DNA of 64,000 bases from Pseudomonas alkylphenolica (GTDB lineage: Bacteria > Pseudomonadota > Gammaproteobacteria > Pseudomonadales > Pseudomonadaceae): NCBI RefSeq assembly GCF_016009175.1, contig NZ_JADUCM010000008.1, positions 1 through 64,000 of the forward strand, read 5' to 3'. Both the position numbers and the translations under genes were made by a program. The notes under the pieces were generated by a model. That model worked only from the letters and a program-made list of their open reading frames with translations. It did not search any database and was not told the DNA's origin. Of the stretch, positions 8,278-16,519 are shown in pieces. How positions within the stretch are numbered: the first letter of the stretch is position 1; every line of letters begins with the position of its first letter.

Positions 8278-9380
8278 GCTGCGGGCTGCGCCTGCCTGAG
8301 CTGACCGAGGCGACTGCGCGTGCGCGCCAGGTCACTGGCCGAGCCGAGCAGGCTGTGCGTCAGCGGTGCGGCACCGATCAGCACCAGGTGCTTGTCCTGG
8401 TCGTAGAGCACGTCTACCAGGTTGATAAAGCGCTGCTGCTCGGCAATCGAGCAGTCTTCAAGACACGGAAGCCCGTCGATGATCCAGTGGTCGAAATGCT
8501 CCACCAGCGCCAGGTAATCAATCACGGCGGTGGCCTGCTCGCACAGCTGGGTAAAACTGAACCCTACGGTATTGCCCTGGATAAAGCTGGCCTGCAACTG
8601 GCGCTTGCCTACCTGCAACGGTAGAGAGGTGTTCGTCGGTGGCGGCAGGTTCAGCGCCTGACGCTGCTCGTGGCTACCCGGCCAGAGGTAGTGGCCCTGG
8701 GTAAAACGTTGCTGGCTGGCCGTGCCGGGCAAGCTGCGAAAGTCCTGTTCGCCGCCTACCTCCAGCACTTGCATCTGGCTGTTGATCAGGCGGATGACGG
8801 GTTCGAAACGCTGATGGTAGAGCGGGTTGGGCAACAGCCCGTGCGGCGCGTAGTTCGATGTCACCAGCACGAAGATGCGTCTCTCGAACAACGCCTGGAA
8901 CAGGCGGGTGATGAGCATGGCATCGCCGATGTCGTGCACATGGAACTCGTCAAAGCACAGCACCTGGCACTCCATCAGCAGTGCATCCAGGGTGCAGGCG
9001 AGGGCGTCGTCCTCGGCACGGTACTCGAACATGCCCTCGTGCAGGCGTGCAAAGAAGTCGTGAAAATGCAGGCGGCGCTTGTGCGTTGCGGGCAAGCATT
9101 GAAAGAACCCGTCCAGCAGCCAGCTCTTGCCGCGTCCGACCGCGCCATACAGGTACAGGCTGCGGGCCTGGCCACTGCCCAGTCGTTCGGCCTGAACGGC
9201 CATGTGGTCGATCACCTGCACCTGGCCAGGGCTCAAGGTGAAACCCTGGGCTGCGGCTTTTTCGCGAAAATACTGACGAACGGCGGAATTCTGACCGACG
9301 GCGTCAACGGAACGATCACCAAAAAATTGGCGCATGATGCGCAGCGGCGAACGCATCCAGGAAGGCGGAAGGGCAGGCAA
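8265..9380 (-). CDS. zapE: Cell division protein ZapE / AFG1-like ATPase
   Basis: This 371-residue AAA-type ATPase has Walker A GAVGRGKS at residues 79-86 and a Walker B FDEF at 143-146. ZapE associates with FtsZ and the constricting septum; mitochondrial AFG1 is its homologue. The start is unusual. A TTG at 9380 is preceded at six bases by AAGGAG, while the in-frame ATGs at 9356 and 9335 lack any ribosome site, so TTG initiation is preferred (347 or 364 residues otherwise). It converges on prpE with a 21-base gap and diverges from the pilus operon. It may be a paralogue of the main pseudomonad zapE; the family itself is certain. Confidence 0.88.
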   Translation of the reverse strand: MPALPPSWMRSPLRIMRQFFGDRSVDAVGQNSAVRQYFREKAAAQGFTLSPGQVQVIDHMAVQAERLGSGQARSLYLYGAVGRGKSWLLDGFFQCLPATHKRRLHFHDFFARLHEGMFEYRAEDDALACTLDALLMECQVLCFDEFHVHDIGDAMLITRLFQALFERRIFVLVTSNYAPHGLLPNPLYHQRFEPVIRLINSQMQVLEVGGEQDFRSLPGTASQQRFTQGHYLWPGSHEQRQALNLPPPTNTSLPLQVGKRQLQASFIQGNTVGFSFTQLCEQATAVIDYLALVEHFDHWIIDGLPCLEDCSIAEQQRFINLVDVLYDQDKHLVLIGAAPLTHSLLGSASDLARTRSRLGQLRQAQPAACPA

Positions 9381-9446
9381 AACGGGCTCCTTGGGGGTAG
9401 CGGGCAGCTGGCACCCGCTTGAGCGACGGTGGCTAATTTACCCAAT

Positions 9447-9464
9447 ATGTACTGCTCTGTACAT
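9447..9464. promoter_or_regulatory. Candidate operator, ATGTAC-N6-GTACAT
   Basis: A perfect inverted repeat of six-base arms around six bases lies in the divergent region between zapE and the pilus operon, followed by TTTTT. Such TGTAC...GTACA palindromes are typical of TetR-type operators. No tetR gene is in the window. Confidence 0.45.
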
Positions 9465-9538
9465 TTTTCCGCCGGCTGGCGGCTTCCCCCTCGGCTGCTA
9501 CCCTCACGGTCACAACAAGTCTGTAATGAAAGGACGGG

Positions 9539-10069
9539 ATGGTGAAGGGACGTTCTCTGGCGGCGTTGCTCTTGCTGGTCATTGCCGACAGCGCAGCCGG
9601 CGCCGAATTCATGGTTGAAGTCAAAGTGGACGTACAGCGCGGGTGTGTACTGGTTCATCAACCCCGCGATGCCGGCGCTCAGGCGGTTGGCGTACTCGAC
9701 TTCGGTGCCACCGCACGCCTGGATGACCCTGCCGGCCCCCTGACCAGTCAGCTGTTGAGCCTGCGTCCCCCGCGTCTTGAATGCAACCCGGACACCAGTT
9801 ATCAGGTTGCGGTTGATGCCGGCCAGCACGGTGGCGTCGGCGAGGTGCGCTACCTGGCCAGCAACCAGCCTGCGGCACGCCCCATTCCCTATCGTCTGTA
9901 TCAGGACCCCGCCTGGCGTATGCCGTTGCCGGTCGGTGAGGTCCAGCATGCCCGGGTGCCTTCCAGCGGATCGGCAGCGCTGCCGCTGTACGCCCGGATC
10001 GACCGATTGGCCGAGATACCCGCCGTAGGGCGCTACTCGGACCTGCTTAAAGTAACCGTCACCTGGTGA
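9539..10069 (+). CDS. Csu-type pilus subunit 1 (SCPU domain)
   Basis: A 176-residue exported protein: a signal peptide of about 21 residues (ending SAAGA) precedes one spore-coat-U/Csu domain with paired cysteines (VQRGC near 34-38 and RLECN) and the C-terminal TVTW-type strand expected for donor-strand assembly. The ATG at 9539 follows AAAGGAC. It is the first gene of a seven-gene chaperone-usher operon. It is divergent from the better-conserved third subunit, so it is probably a minor or adaptor pilin. Confidence 0.82.
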   Translation: MVKGRSLAALLLLVIADSAAGAEFMVEVKVDVQRGCVLVHQPRDAGAQAVGVLDFGATARLDDPAGPLTSQLLSLRPPRLECNPDTSYQVAVDAGQHGGVGEVRYLASNQPAARPIPYRLYQDPAWRMPLPVGEVQHARVPSSGSAALPLYARIDRLAEIPAVGRYSDLLKVTVTW

Positions 10070-10105
10070 GCGCCTGACCAGGTCACTGCTAAAGGAACTG
10101 GCAGT

Positions 10106-10636
10106 ATGAACAGCGTATTGATGCTGGGTATCGGCCCTTTGTTGCTGGTGGCACCCGATGCCCTGGCGGCCATGACCGGACACATCCAGGCGCAGTTGGT
10201 CATCAGCGCCGCGTGCCAGATCAGCGGTGAGCCCGGCGGCGGTATCGAACCGTCCGGGGCGGGGGTGCTGGACTTTGGCAGCCAGGGCCCAAGCTGGGTC
10301 AATCCGCTGCACTCACGCCTGGACGAAGTGGCCGGTGACGGCCGCCTGCAGGTGCGCTGCAACCCGTCGGTGCGTGCCTTTACCGTCAGCATCAACGGCG
10401 GCGCCAACGGTGACGGCGCCACCCGCCGCTTGAGCAACGGCCGCGAACTGATTGCCTACCAACTGTCTGCCGATCCGTCGGGCAGGGCGCGTTACGGCAT
10501 TGGCCAGCAACGCAACTTTTCCGTCAGCAGCGCCGCGCAGATCCCCATACCCATTTATGGCGCGGTTATCGCCCACCCCAAGGCGCTGCCGGCCGGCATC
10601 TACCGCGACACCCTGATGGTGACCCTGGACTGGTAA
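10106..10636 (+). CDS. Csu-type pilus subunit 2 (SCPU domain)
   Basis: A 176-residue exported protein with an N-terminal signal segment ending LAA, then a single SCPU domain: ISAACQISG cysteine block, GVLDFGSQ and a closing LMVTLDW strand. AAAGGAA lies nine bases before the ATG. It follows subunit 1 by 36 bases and precedes subunit 3 by 17 bases. It is presumably a minor pilin in the CsuA/CsuB position. Exact equivalence to either Acinetobacter protein cannot be set from sequence alone. Confidence 0.83.
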   Translation: MNSVLMLGIGPLLLVAPDALAAMTGHIQAQLVISAACQISGEPGGGIEPSGAGVLDFGSQGPSWVNPLHSRLDEVAGDGRLQVRCNPSVRAFTVSINGGANGDGATRRLSNGRELIAYQLSADPSGRARYGIGQQRNFSVSSAAQIPIPIYGAVIAHPKALPAGIYRDTLMVTLDW

Positions 10637-10653
10637 CACGCAAGGAGAGACTC

Positions 10654-11187
10654 ATGCAGCCGATCATTTCCCGCTTCATCTACGCCGGTATTGGCCTGGC
10701 ATTGTGTACGCAAGCCCAGGCGGCGACCGTCACCGGGCAGATCAACTCAACCCTGACGCTGATTGCCAGCTGTCAGGTCAATGGTGCAACCGGCAGTACC
10801 GGGGTGAACTTCGGGGCATTGAATTTCGGCACCCAGGATGCGCTGTTCACCCAGGCACCCGCGCAGGTGCGGGGCGGTGGCGGCGGGGCGATGAGCATTC
10901 TCTGCTCCAGTGGCACGGTACCGGTGGTGAAAATCGGCACCGGCGCCCACGACTCGCAGTCCGCGGGCGGTACACGGGCGCTGGCCGATGGCGCTGGCAA
11001 CTTTGTGCCTTACGACTTCTACACCGACGCCGGCCACTCGCAACTGCTGGCGATCAACGGCACCATCACCCTGCCGACCAGCACCGGTGTGGCGCAGTCG
11101 GTCAATCTTTACGGCCTGGCCAAGGGCAAGGCCGGCCTGCCGGCGGGTGTCTACACCGACACGGTGAACGTCGAGCTGAGTTTTTGA
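10654..11187 (+). CDS. Csu-type pilus subunit 3, likely major pilin (CsuA/B-like)
   Basis: This 177-residue protein has a signal peptide of about 23 residues (ending AQA), then the SCPU pattern closest to CsuA/B: LIASCQVNG, VNFGALNFGTQ, a second cysteine in ILCSSG, YDFYTDA, and LPAGVYTDTVNVEL near the C-terminus. The ribosome site AAGGAGAG is the best of the four subunit genes, as expected for an abundant rod protein. Assembly is periplasmic by the neighbouring chaperone and usher. Confidence 0.85.
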   Translation: MQPIISRFIYAGIGLALCTQAQAATVTGQINSTLTLIASCQVNGATGSTGVNFGALNFGTQDALFTQAPAQVRGGGGGAMSILCSSGTVPVVKIGTGAHDSQSAGGTRALADGAGNFVPYDFYTDAGHSQLLAINGTITLPTSTGVAQSVNLYGLAKGKAGLPAGVYTDTVNVELSF

Positions 11188-11190
11188 CGC

Positions 11191-11694
11191 ATGCAGCGCG
11201 CCCTGCAAGGGATGCTGGCGACGCTGATGTGCGGGGTGTCAGCAACCGTGCAGGGGGACCTTGCCAGTACCTTTCAGGTCAGTGCCCAGGTGGTCGCCGG
11301 CTGCCTGGTGCTGGGTGGGGTGAGCAATTACGGCACGCTGGATTTTGGCAGCTATTCAGCGCTGCAGAGCGGCCCGGTGAGTACCGCACTCGGCGGCATC
11401 ACGGTGACCTTGCAATGCACCCCGGGGGTGGCGCTGAGCATGAGTATTGATGCGGGGCAAAACAGCGCCAGCGCCAGTCGCAATCTCAAACGCAATACCG
11501 GCACACAACTGGTGGCCTACCAGTTGTTCCGCGATGCCGGCTTCAGCCAGACCCTCGGCATCAATCAAAGCGTGGCTGTGACCTACAGCGATGCCAATGC
11601 AATCAAGCTGCCGGTGTACGCACGGGCGCAGCTGACCGGCAACCTGCCCGCAGGCAACTACACCGATGTGGTGCAGGTGGTGCTGACCTGGTGA
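11191..11694 (+). CDS. Csu-type pilus subunit 4 (SCPU domain)
   Basis: A 167-residue exported protein starting three bases after the previous stop, so translation is probably coupled. The signal segment is residues 1-22. The SCPU domain includes VVAGCLVLGG, YGTLDFGSY, LQCTPG and the closing QVVLTW strand. It is the fourth small subunit before the chaperone; the classical Csu operon has three. It is probably a minor pilin or an adaptor to the tip protein. Confidence 0.83.
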   Translation: MQRALQGMLATLMCGVSATVQGDLASTFQVSAQVVAGCLVLGGVSNYGTLDFGSYSALQSGPVSTALGGITVTLQCTPGVALSMSIDAGQNSASASRNLKRNTGTQLVAYQLFRDAGFSQTLGINQSVAVTYSDANAIKLPVYARAQLTGNLPAGNYTDVVQVVLTW

Positions 11695-11735
11695 ACGGGC
11701 CAAATGGAAAGCGTGGGTGACCAAGGAGGTTATGA

Positions 11736-12527
11736 ATGAAGGCACGCGTGGGTTCGCGTTGTGGGCTGATTGCACGGATCGGCTGCACCCTGGCGCTGTT
11801 GTGTACTACGCCGTTGCAGGCGGCAACGTCGGTGCTGATCTGGCCAATCGATCCGGTGCTTGAGGCGGACCAGAAAGCCGGGGCGCTGTGGCTGGAAAAC
11901 CGTGGCACCGCACCGGCCAACCTGCAGGTACGGGTATTTGCCTGGCGCCAGGGCGACTACGACGATCAGTACCAGGCCCAGCGCGAGATCATCGGCAGCC
12001 CGCCAGTGGCGAACATCGCCCCGGGGCAAAAGCAGCTGATCCGCCTGACCCGCACCGGTGCATCGCCGGTGGGCCAGGAGCAAGCCTACCGGATCATCAT
12101 CGACGAGATCCCGCCGGCCTTGCCCGACGCCGCCGCTGCCGACAAACCGCAGGCCGCGATCCGCTTCCAGATGCGCTATTCGGTGCCGTTGTTCGTCTAC
12201 GGCCAGGGGCTGTGGGGCAAACCCGATGCCAGCGGCCAGCGCGATTCCAGTGGTGTTGGCAAGCCGGCACTGACCTGGCGTCAGGTGTCGGTGCAGGGTC
12301 GTCCGTACGTGGAAATCCGCAACACCGGGCCTGTGCACGCACGCCTGACGGATGTGGTGCTGCAACAAGGCGGGCAGCACCAGCCGCTGGTCGACGGCCT
12401 GCTCGGCTATGTACTGCCCGGCGCGAGCATGCGCTGGCCGGTGCCGCAAGCGATGAACGCAGCATCGGTACTCAAGGGACGGGTCAACGGGCAGGAGCCG
12501 GCGCAGACCCTCAGTCAGGGGCAATGA
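11736..12527 (+). CDS. csuC: Periplasmic pilus chaperone (CsuC-like)
   Basis: This 263-residue protein has a signal peptide (about 1-30, ending LQA) followed by two immunoglobulin-like domains of the PapD/FimC type. The N-terminal strand SVLIWPID and GALWLENRG match Csu-family chaperones, and the IAPGQKQLIRL segment matches the G1/F1 region that lends a strand to subunits. The start follows a perfect AAGGAGGT by five bases. It would fold the four small subunits and the tip protein in the periplasm and hand them to the usher encoded next. Confidence 0.92.
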   Translation: MKARVGSRCGLIARIGCTLALLCTTPLQAATSVLIWPIDPVLEADQKAGALWLENRGTAPANLQVRVFAWRQGDYDDQYQAQREIIGSPPVANIAPGQKQLIRLTRTGASPVGQEQAYRIIIDEIPPALPDAAAADKPQAAIRFQMRYSVPLFVYGQGLWGKPDASGQRDSSGVGKPALTWRQVSVQGRPYVEIRNTGPVHARLTDVVLQQGGQHQPLVDGLLGYVLPGASMRWPVPQAMNAASVLKGRVNGQEPAQTLSQGQ

Positions 12528-12557
12528 ACAGCCTCTGATTCCGCAGTCACTGGGGCC

Positions 12558-12593
12558 AGGGAGGACCCGGTAATGGATGGATACGGTGTGTGA
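12558..12593 (+). promoter_or_regulatory. Strong ribosome site with six-codon leader ORF overlapping the usher start
   Basis: AGGGAGG at 12558-12564 is ideally spaced (8 bases) for an ATG at 12573. This opens a six-codon frame (MDGYGV) whose TGA at 12591 overlaps the usher GTG at 12590. The usher GTG has no good ribosome site of its own, so ribosomes finishing the leader could re-initiate there. The coupling is inferred from spacing. Confidence 0.5.
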
Positions 12594-14941
12594 GCATTTT
12601 TTCAGTCACGCCACGCCCGCTGGCGCTGACAGCCTGTGCGTTGCTGATGCTCGGCGGCGGTCGACTGCTGGCGAACGAACTGCCACCGCCGCCACCGACG
12701 CTGGAGGCGGTAGGCGAGGCCCAGCTGTACCTGGAACTGGTGGTCAACCAGATGAGTAGTACGGCGTTGGTGGCGGTGCAGCAACGTGCCGGTCGTCTGT
12801 ACATGGCGACTGCCGACCTGCAGGCCGCCGGCGTCCAGGTGCCGGGGCTGCACGCCGAAGAAGTGGCGCTGGACAGTATCGACGGCCTGCACAGCGAATA
12901 CGACAGCCAGGGTCAGCGCCTGCTCGTTCAGGTGCCCGCCGCCTGGTTGCCGAGCCAGTCCATCGGCAATCGCCAACTTGCCCCGGCCAGTGATGCACGC
13001 AGCAGTTTTGGCGCGCTGTTCAACTATGACGTGTACTACAACGATACCGACAATGGCGGCAGCTACCTGGCGGCCTGGAATGAGCTGCGCCTGTTTGACA
13101 GCTGGGGCACGCTGTCGAGCACCGGCCAGTGGCGCCAGGCGTTGGGCGGCAGCCAGTACGATGACAGCCAGACCGGCTTTCGCCGCTATGACACCACCTG
13201 GCGCTACAGTGACGAGCCGCGTCTGCTGACCTGGGAGGTGGGCGATGTCCTGAGCGGTGCGTTGCCCTGGACCAGCTCCGTACGCCTGGGTGGCGTGCAA
13301 CTGTCGCGCGATTTCGGCGTGCGCCCGGACCTGGTCACCTATCCCTTGCCGGCTTTCGCTGGTGAGGCCGCGGTGCCTTCGTCGCTGGACCTGTTCATCA
13401 ATGGCTACAAAAGCTCCAGTGCCGAGCTGCAGCCGGGCCCCTACACCCTGACCAACGTGCCTTTCATCAATGGCGCCGGTGAAGCGGTGGTGGTGACCAC
13501 CGATGCCCTGGGGCGGCAGGTGTCGACCACCTTGCCGTTCTACGTCACCAGCAGTTTGCTGCAGCAGGGGCTTAGCGATTTTTCCGTGGCCGCCGGCAGC
13601 CTGCGCCGCGACTACGCCTTGCGCGACTTTGCCTATGGACCGGGTGTGACGGCTGCCAGCCTGCGTTATGGCGTCAGTGACCGATTCACTCTGGAAAGCC
13701 ATGCCGAAGCGTCCGAGTCGCTGGCCCTGGGCGGCGTGGGCGGCAACCTGCAGGTCGGTAACTGGGGGCTGGTCAACAGTGCCGTCAGCCAAAGTCGCTT
13801 TGACGGTCGCAGCGGCCAGCAATTGAGTCTGGGTTACCAGTACAACAGCCCGCGCCTGGGCTTCAACTACCAGCGTTTACAGCGGCGTGGCGACTACGCC
13901 GACCTGACCCTGGTCGACAGCCCCTATACACGCTTGAGCCAGCGCAGCGAGCAGGTCACCCTGAGCCTCAACCTTGATCGTTACGGCAGCCTTGGCGCGG
14001 GCTACTTCGACGTGCGCGCCGGTGACAACAGCCGCACCCGGCTGATCAACCTGAGCTGGAGCAAGCCGCTGTGGGGCAACAGCAGTCTGTACCTGTCGGC
14101 CAACCGCGAAGTCGGCGACAGCCAGTGGGCGGTGCAGGCGCAGTGGGTCATTCCGTTCGACCTGCGCGGCACCTTGAGCATGAGCGTGGAACGCAACCAG
14201 AACGGTGAGAACCTGCAGCGGGTCAATTACAGCCGCGCGGTGCCGGCGCAAGGCGGTGTCGGCTTCAACCTCGGTTACGCCGATGGCGATCGCGAGGCTT
14301 ATCGTCAGGCCGCCCTGACCTGGCGCCTGCAATCGGTGCAACTGCAGGCGGGCGCCTATGGCAGCAGCGGTGACACCACGCGCTGGGCCGATGCCAGTGG
14401 CTCGCTGGTGTGGATGGATGCCGGGGTGTTTGCCGCCAACCGCATCGACGATGCCTTCGTGGTGGTCAGCACCGACGGCTTTGCCGATGTGCCGGTGCGC
14501 TATGAAAACCAGTTGATCGGTCGCACCGACAGCAACGGGCATCTGCTGGTGCCCTGGAGCAGCGGTTACTACCGCGGCAAATACGAAGTCGACCCGATGG
14601 AGTTGCCCAGCACCGTGCAGGTGGCGCAGGTCGAGCAGCGGGTGGCGGTGCGCCGGGGGACCGGCTACCTGCTGGAATTTCCAATGCGCAAGGTGCTGGC
14701 GGCCAGCCTGCACCTGGTGGATGCCAGCCAGCATGACCTGCCTCTGGGCAGCCAGGTACTGCATGAGCAGAGCGGTGCGCGCACCGTGGTGGGCTGGGAT
14801 GGCCTGGTCTACCTGGAGGGCCTGGCTGAGCACAACAGCGTGGTGGTACAGCGCACGGATGGTGGTACGTGCCGGGTGCAGTTCAGCGTTGAGGGTGACC
14901 AGGAACAGGTGCCGCTGATCGGGCCCCTGGTGTGTCAATGA
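12590..14941 (+). CDS. csuD: Outer-membrane pilus usher (CsuD-like)
   Basis: This 783-residue protein starts at a GTG. A signal peptide of about 29 residues precedes an N-terminal periplasmic domain (about 35-140), a large beta-barrel with an internal plug domain (FFINGYKSSS / GPYTLTNVP region), and a C-terminal periplasmic domain ending near the LVCQ terminus with the paired cysteines of the family. It forms the pore through which subunits are threaded. The start lacks its own ribosome site but overlaps a tiny leader frame, and the stop overlaps the csuE ATG, so translation looks coupled at both ends. It is slightly short for an usher but complete. Confidence 0.93.
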   Translation: MSIFSVTPRPLALTACALLMLGGGRLLANELPPPPPTLEAVGEAQLYLELVVNQMSSTALVAVQQRAGRLYMATADLQAAGVQVPGLHAEEVALDSIDGLHSEYDSQGQRLLVQVPAAWLPSQSIGNRQLAPASDARSSFGALFNYDVYYNDTDNGGSYLAAWNELRLFDSWGTLSSTGQWRQALGGSQYDDSQTGFRRYDTTWRYSDEPRLLTWEVGDVLSGALPWTSSVRLGGVQLSRDFGVRPDLVTYPLPAFAGEAAVPSSLDLFINGYKSSSAELQPGPYTLTNVPFINGAGEAVVVTTDALGRQVSTTLPFYVTSSLLQQGLSDFSVAAGSLRRDYALRDFAYGPGVTAASLRYGVSDRFTLESHAEASESLALGGVGGNLQVGNWGLVNSAVSQSRFDGRSGQQLSLGYQYNSPRLGFNYQRLQRRGDYADLTLVDSPYTRLSQRSEQVTLSLNLDRYGSLGAGYFDVRAGDNSRTRLINLSWSKPLWGNSSLYLSANREVGDSQWAVQAQWVIPFDLRGTLSMSVERNQNGENLQRVNYSRAVPAQGGVGFNLGYADGDREAYRQAALTWRLQSVQLQAGAYGSSGDTTRWADASGSLVWMDAGVFAANRIDDAFVVVSTDGFADVPVRYENQLIGRTDSNGHLLVPWSSGYYRGKYEVDPMELPSTVQVAQVEQRVAVRRGTGYLLEFPMRKVLAASLHLVDASQHDLPLGSQVLHEQSGARTVVGWDGLVYLEGLAEHNSVVVQRTDGGTCRVQFSVEGDQEQVPLIGPLVCQ

Positions 14942-15909
14942 AGCGCTTGCTGGCGGCGTTGATGTTGCTGGTTTGCGGCCAGGTGCAGGCCCTGTGCTCG
15001 GTGGTGGCAACGTTGCCGGCGGCCTTTGGTACGGTGAACTCGACGCTGGTGCGTACGGCCATCCAGTCGGCGTCGACCACCAACGCCGGCTTGCAGTGCA
15101 CCGGTTCGCTGCTCAGCCTGCTGGCCACCGATGACCACTTTTACGCCACCTTTACCCCGACGGGCGCCACCACTGGCCTGGTCGGGCCAACGGGTGATGT
15201 GATCGGTTACACCTTGTATGCCAACAACAGTACCAACTTCCCGATTACCCGCGGGCAGCCTTACGACTTTGCCCGCAACGGCATCATCGATGCCCTCGGG
15301 CTGCTCAATGGCACCGCGCCCAAGAGCGTGCCGATCTACCTGAAAACCCGGGTCGGCAGCAACGTGGCTGCGGGGCTGTATCAAGAGACCTTTACCGTGC
15401 TGTGGAACATCAACTATTGCTATGGCATCGGCGCGCTGGGCATTTGCCTGGGACGTCAGAGCTTCGAGCTGCCCACCACGCTCACGGTCAGCCTGACGGT
15501 AACCAACGACTGCCAGATCACCACGCCAGCCATCAATTTCGGCAGCGCACCGGTGATCAGCGGGTTCAGCGCGGTCAATCAGAGTGTCAGCCTGTCGTGC
15601 ACGAAGGGCAGCCTGTACACCGTCGGGCTCAATGACGGCCTGAACCCGGTGAGTGTGGGCGGGCGGCGGCGGATGAAGTCGAGTGTGGGCAACTTCATCA
15701 GCTACGACATCTTCAAAAGCGCGAGTGCCGTGCGCTGGGGCGCCCTGACCAGTGCCCGGCGGGCGAGCAGCGATGCCGACATCAACCCCGGGGCAGGGAC
15801 CGGGACCGGCAGCCAGGTGTTCAATTACAACGCCAAGGTGTATTCCGATCAGGCGACGCCGCCGGCAGGCAGCTACCTGGACAGTGTGATCCTGGATGTG
15901 CAGTTTTGA
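14938..15909 (+). CDS. csuE: Csu pilus tip protein with two SCPU domains (CsuE-like)
   Basis: This 323-residue exported protein has a signal peptide of about 19 residues (ending VQA), then two SCPU domains (about 20-175 and 185-323). CsuE, the tip adhesin that binds hydrophobic surfaces through exposed loops, has this two-domain form. The ATG at 14938 overlaps the usher stop (ATGA); a GTG six bases earlier is less likely. It closes the operon, which is followed by a REP repeat cluster and no clear terminator. Surface specificity cannot be read. Confidence 0.9.
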   Translation: MKRLLAALMLLVCGQVQALCSVVATLPAAFGTVNSTLVRTAIQSASTTNAGLQCTGSLLSLLATDDHFYATFTPTGATTGLVGPTGDVIGYTLYANNSTNFPITRGQPYDFARNGIIDALGLLNGTAPKSVPIYLKTRVGSNVAAGLYQETFTVLWNINYCYGIGALGICLGRQSFELPTTLTVSLTVTNDCQITTPAINFGSAPVISGFSAVNQSVSLSCTKGSLYTVGLNDGLNPVSVGGRRRMKSSVGNFISYDIFKSASAVRWGALTSARRASSDADINPGAGTGTGSQVFNYNAKVYSDQATPPAGSYLDSVILDVQF

Positions 15910-15910
15910 C

Positions 15911-16043
15911 GTGGGAGCCAGGCTTGCCGGCGAACCAGGCACCGCGTAACCCCTGATGCACCGCGTCATCGTTTTTCGCGGGCAAGCCACGCTCCTACAG
16001 GTTGGGGTGCACCGCAGACCTGTAGAAGCGGGTTAACCGAGAA
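15911..16043. repeat. REP inverted pair plus a decayed third copy
   Basis: Arms at 15911-15934 and 15975-16000 are inverted copies of a pseudomonad REP (rule: GTAGGAGC..GGCTTGCC..GCGAA) with about four mismatches. A third degenerate copy in the second arm's reverse orientation lies at 16020-16043. REP pairs form stem-loops and are mobilised by RAYT transposases; no RAYT gene is in the window. Confidence 0.8.
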
Positions 16044-16074
16044 GCCAGGCCGCCTCTTAAGGCAGTGCAACGTG

Positions 16075-16407
16075 TCAGGTGTTGTCTTTCACCGTCTTGC
16101 TGCTGCCGTTGATCTTCACCGAGGCGATGCCGGCATCGCGTGATTGCTCGGTGGTGTACAGCTGGCTGGTGCCGATCACCTGGTGGTTGGCGGCCTTCAG
16201 GTTGAAGTGGAATTTGCCGTTGCTGGCCACTTTCTTCTCGTAGCGCTCATCGGCTGCACTGTTGGCCTGGACCGAAGCGATACCGCTTTCGGCAGAGGCC
16301 TTGGCCTTGTACAGCTCACTGGTAAGAATGATTTCGCCGTTGCCCGCTTTCAGAACAAAGCGGAACTGTCCGTCACTGCTGGTGCTCAACTCGAACCAAC
16401 CTGCCAT
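16075..16407 (-). CDS. yegP: YegP family protein, two DUF1508 repeats
   Basis: A small 110-residue soluble protein made of two tandem repeats of about 50 residues: FELSTSSDGQFRFVLKAGNGEIIL then YEKKVASNGKFHFNLKAANHQVI, each followed by a SELY/SQLY turn and GIASVQ/GIASVK. This is the exact architecture of YegP. The function is not established; members are often stress-induced. The start has an excellent AAGGAG site. It is monocistronic, convergent with the pilus operon and separated from it by REP repeats. Confidence 0.9.
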   Translation of the reverse strand: MAGWFELSTSSDGQFRFVLKAGNGEIILTSELYKAKASAESGIASVQANSAADERYEKKVASNGKFHFNLKAANHQVIGTSQLYTTEQSRDAGIASVKINGSSKTVKDNT

Positions 16408-16519
16408 GGGATCTCCTTATTTCGCAGATGCGTGTTGGGGGCGCTGCTTGCACGCTTGCGAGCAGTGACGATTGAGTATGCTGAGCTTTGTGCGCTTGTC
16501 CAATGCCTGCCCAGGTGGC

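Noticed and set aside
9409..9423. Sigma-54-like TGGCAC...TTGAG before the pilus operon
   Set aside because: The GG-to-GC spacing and the -12 GC are not met (AG instead of GC).
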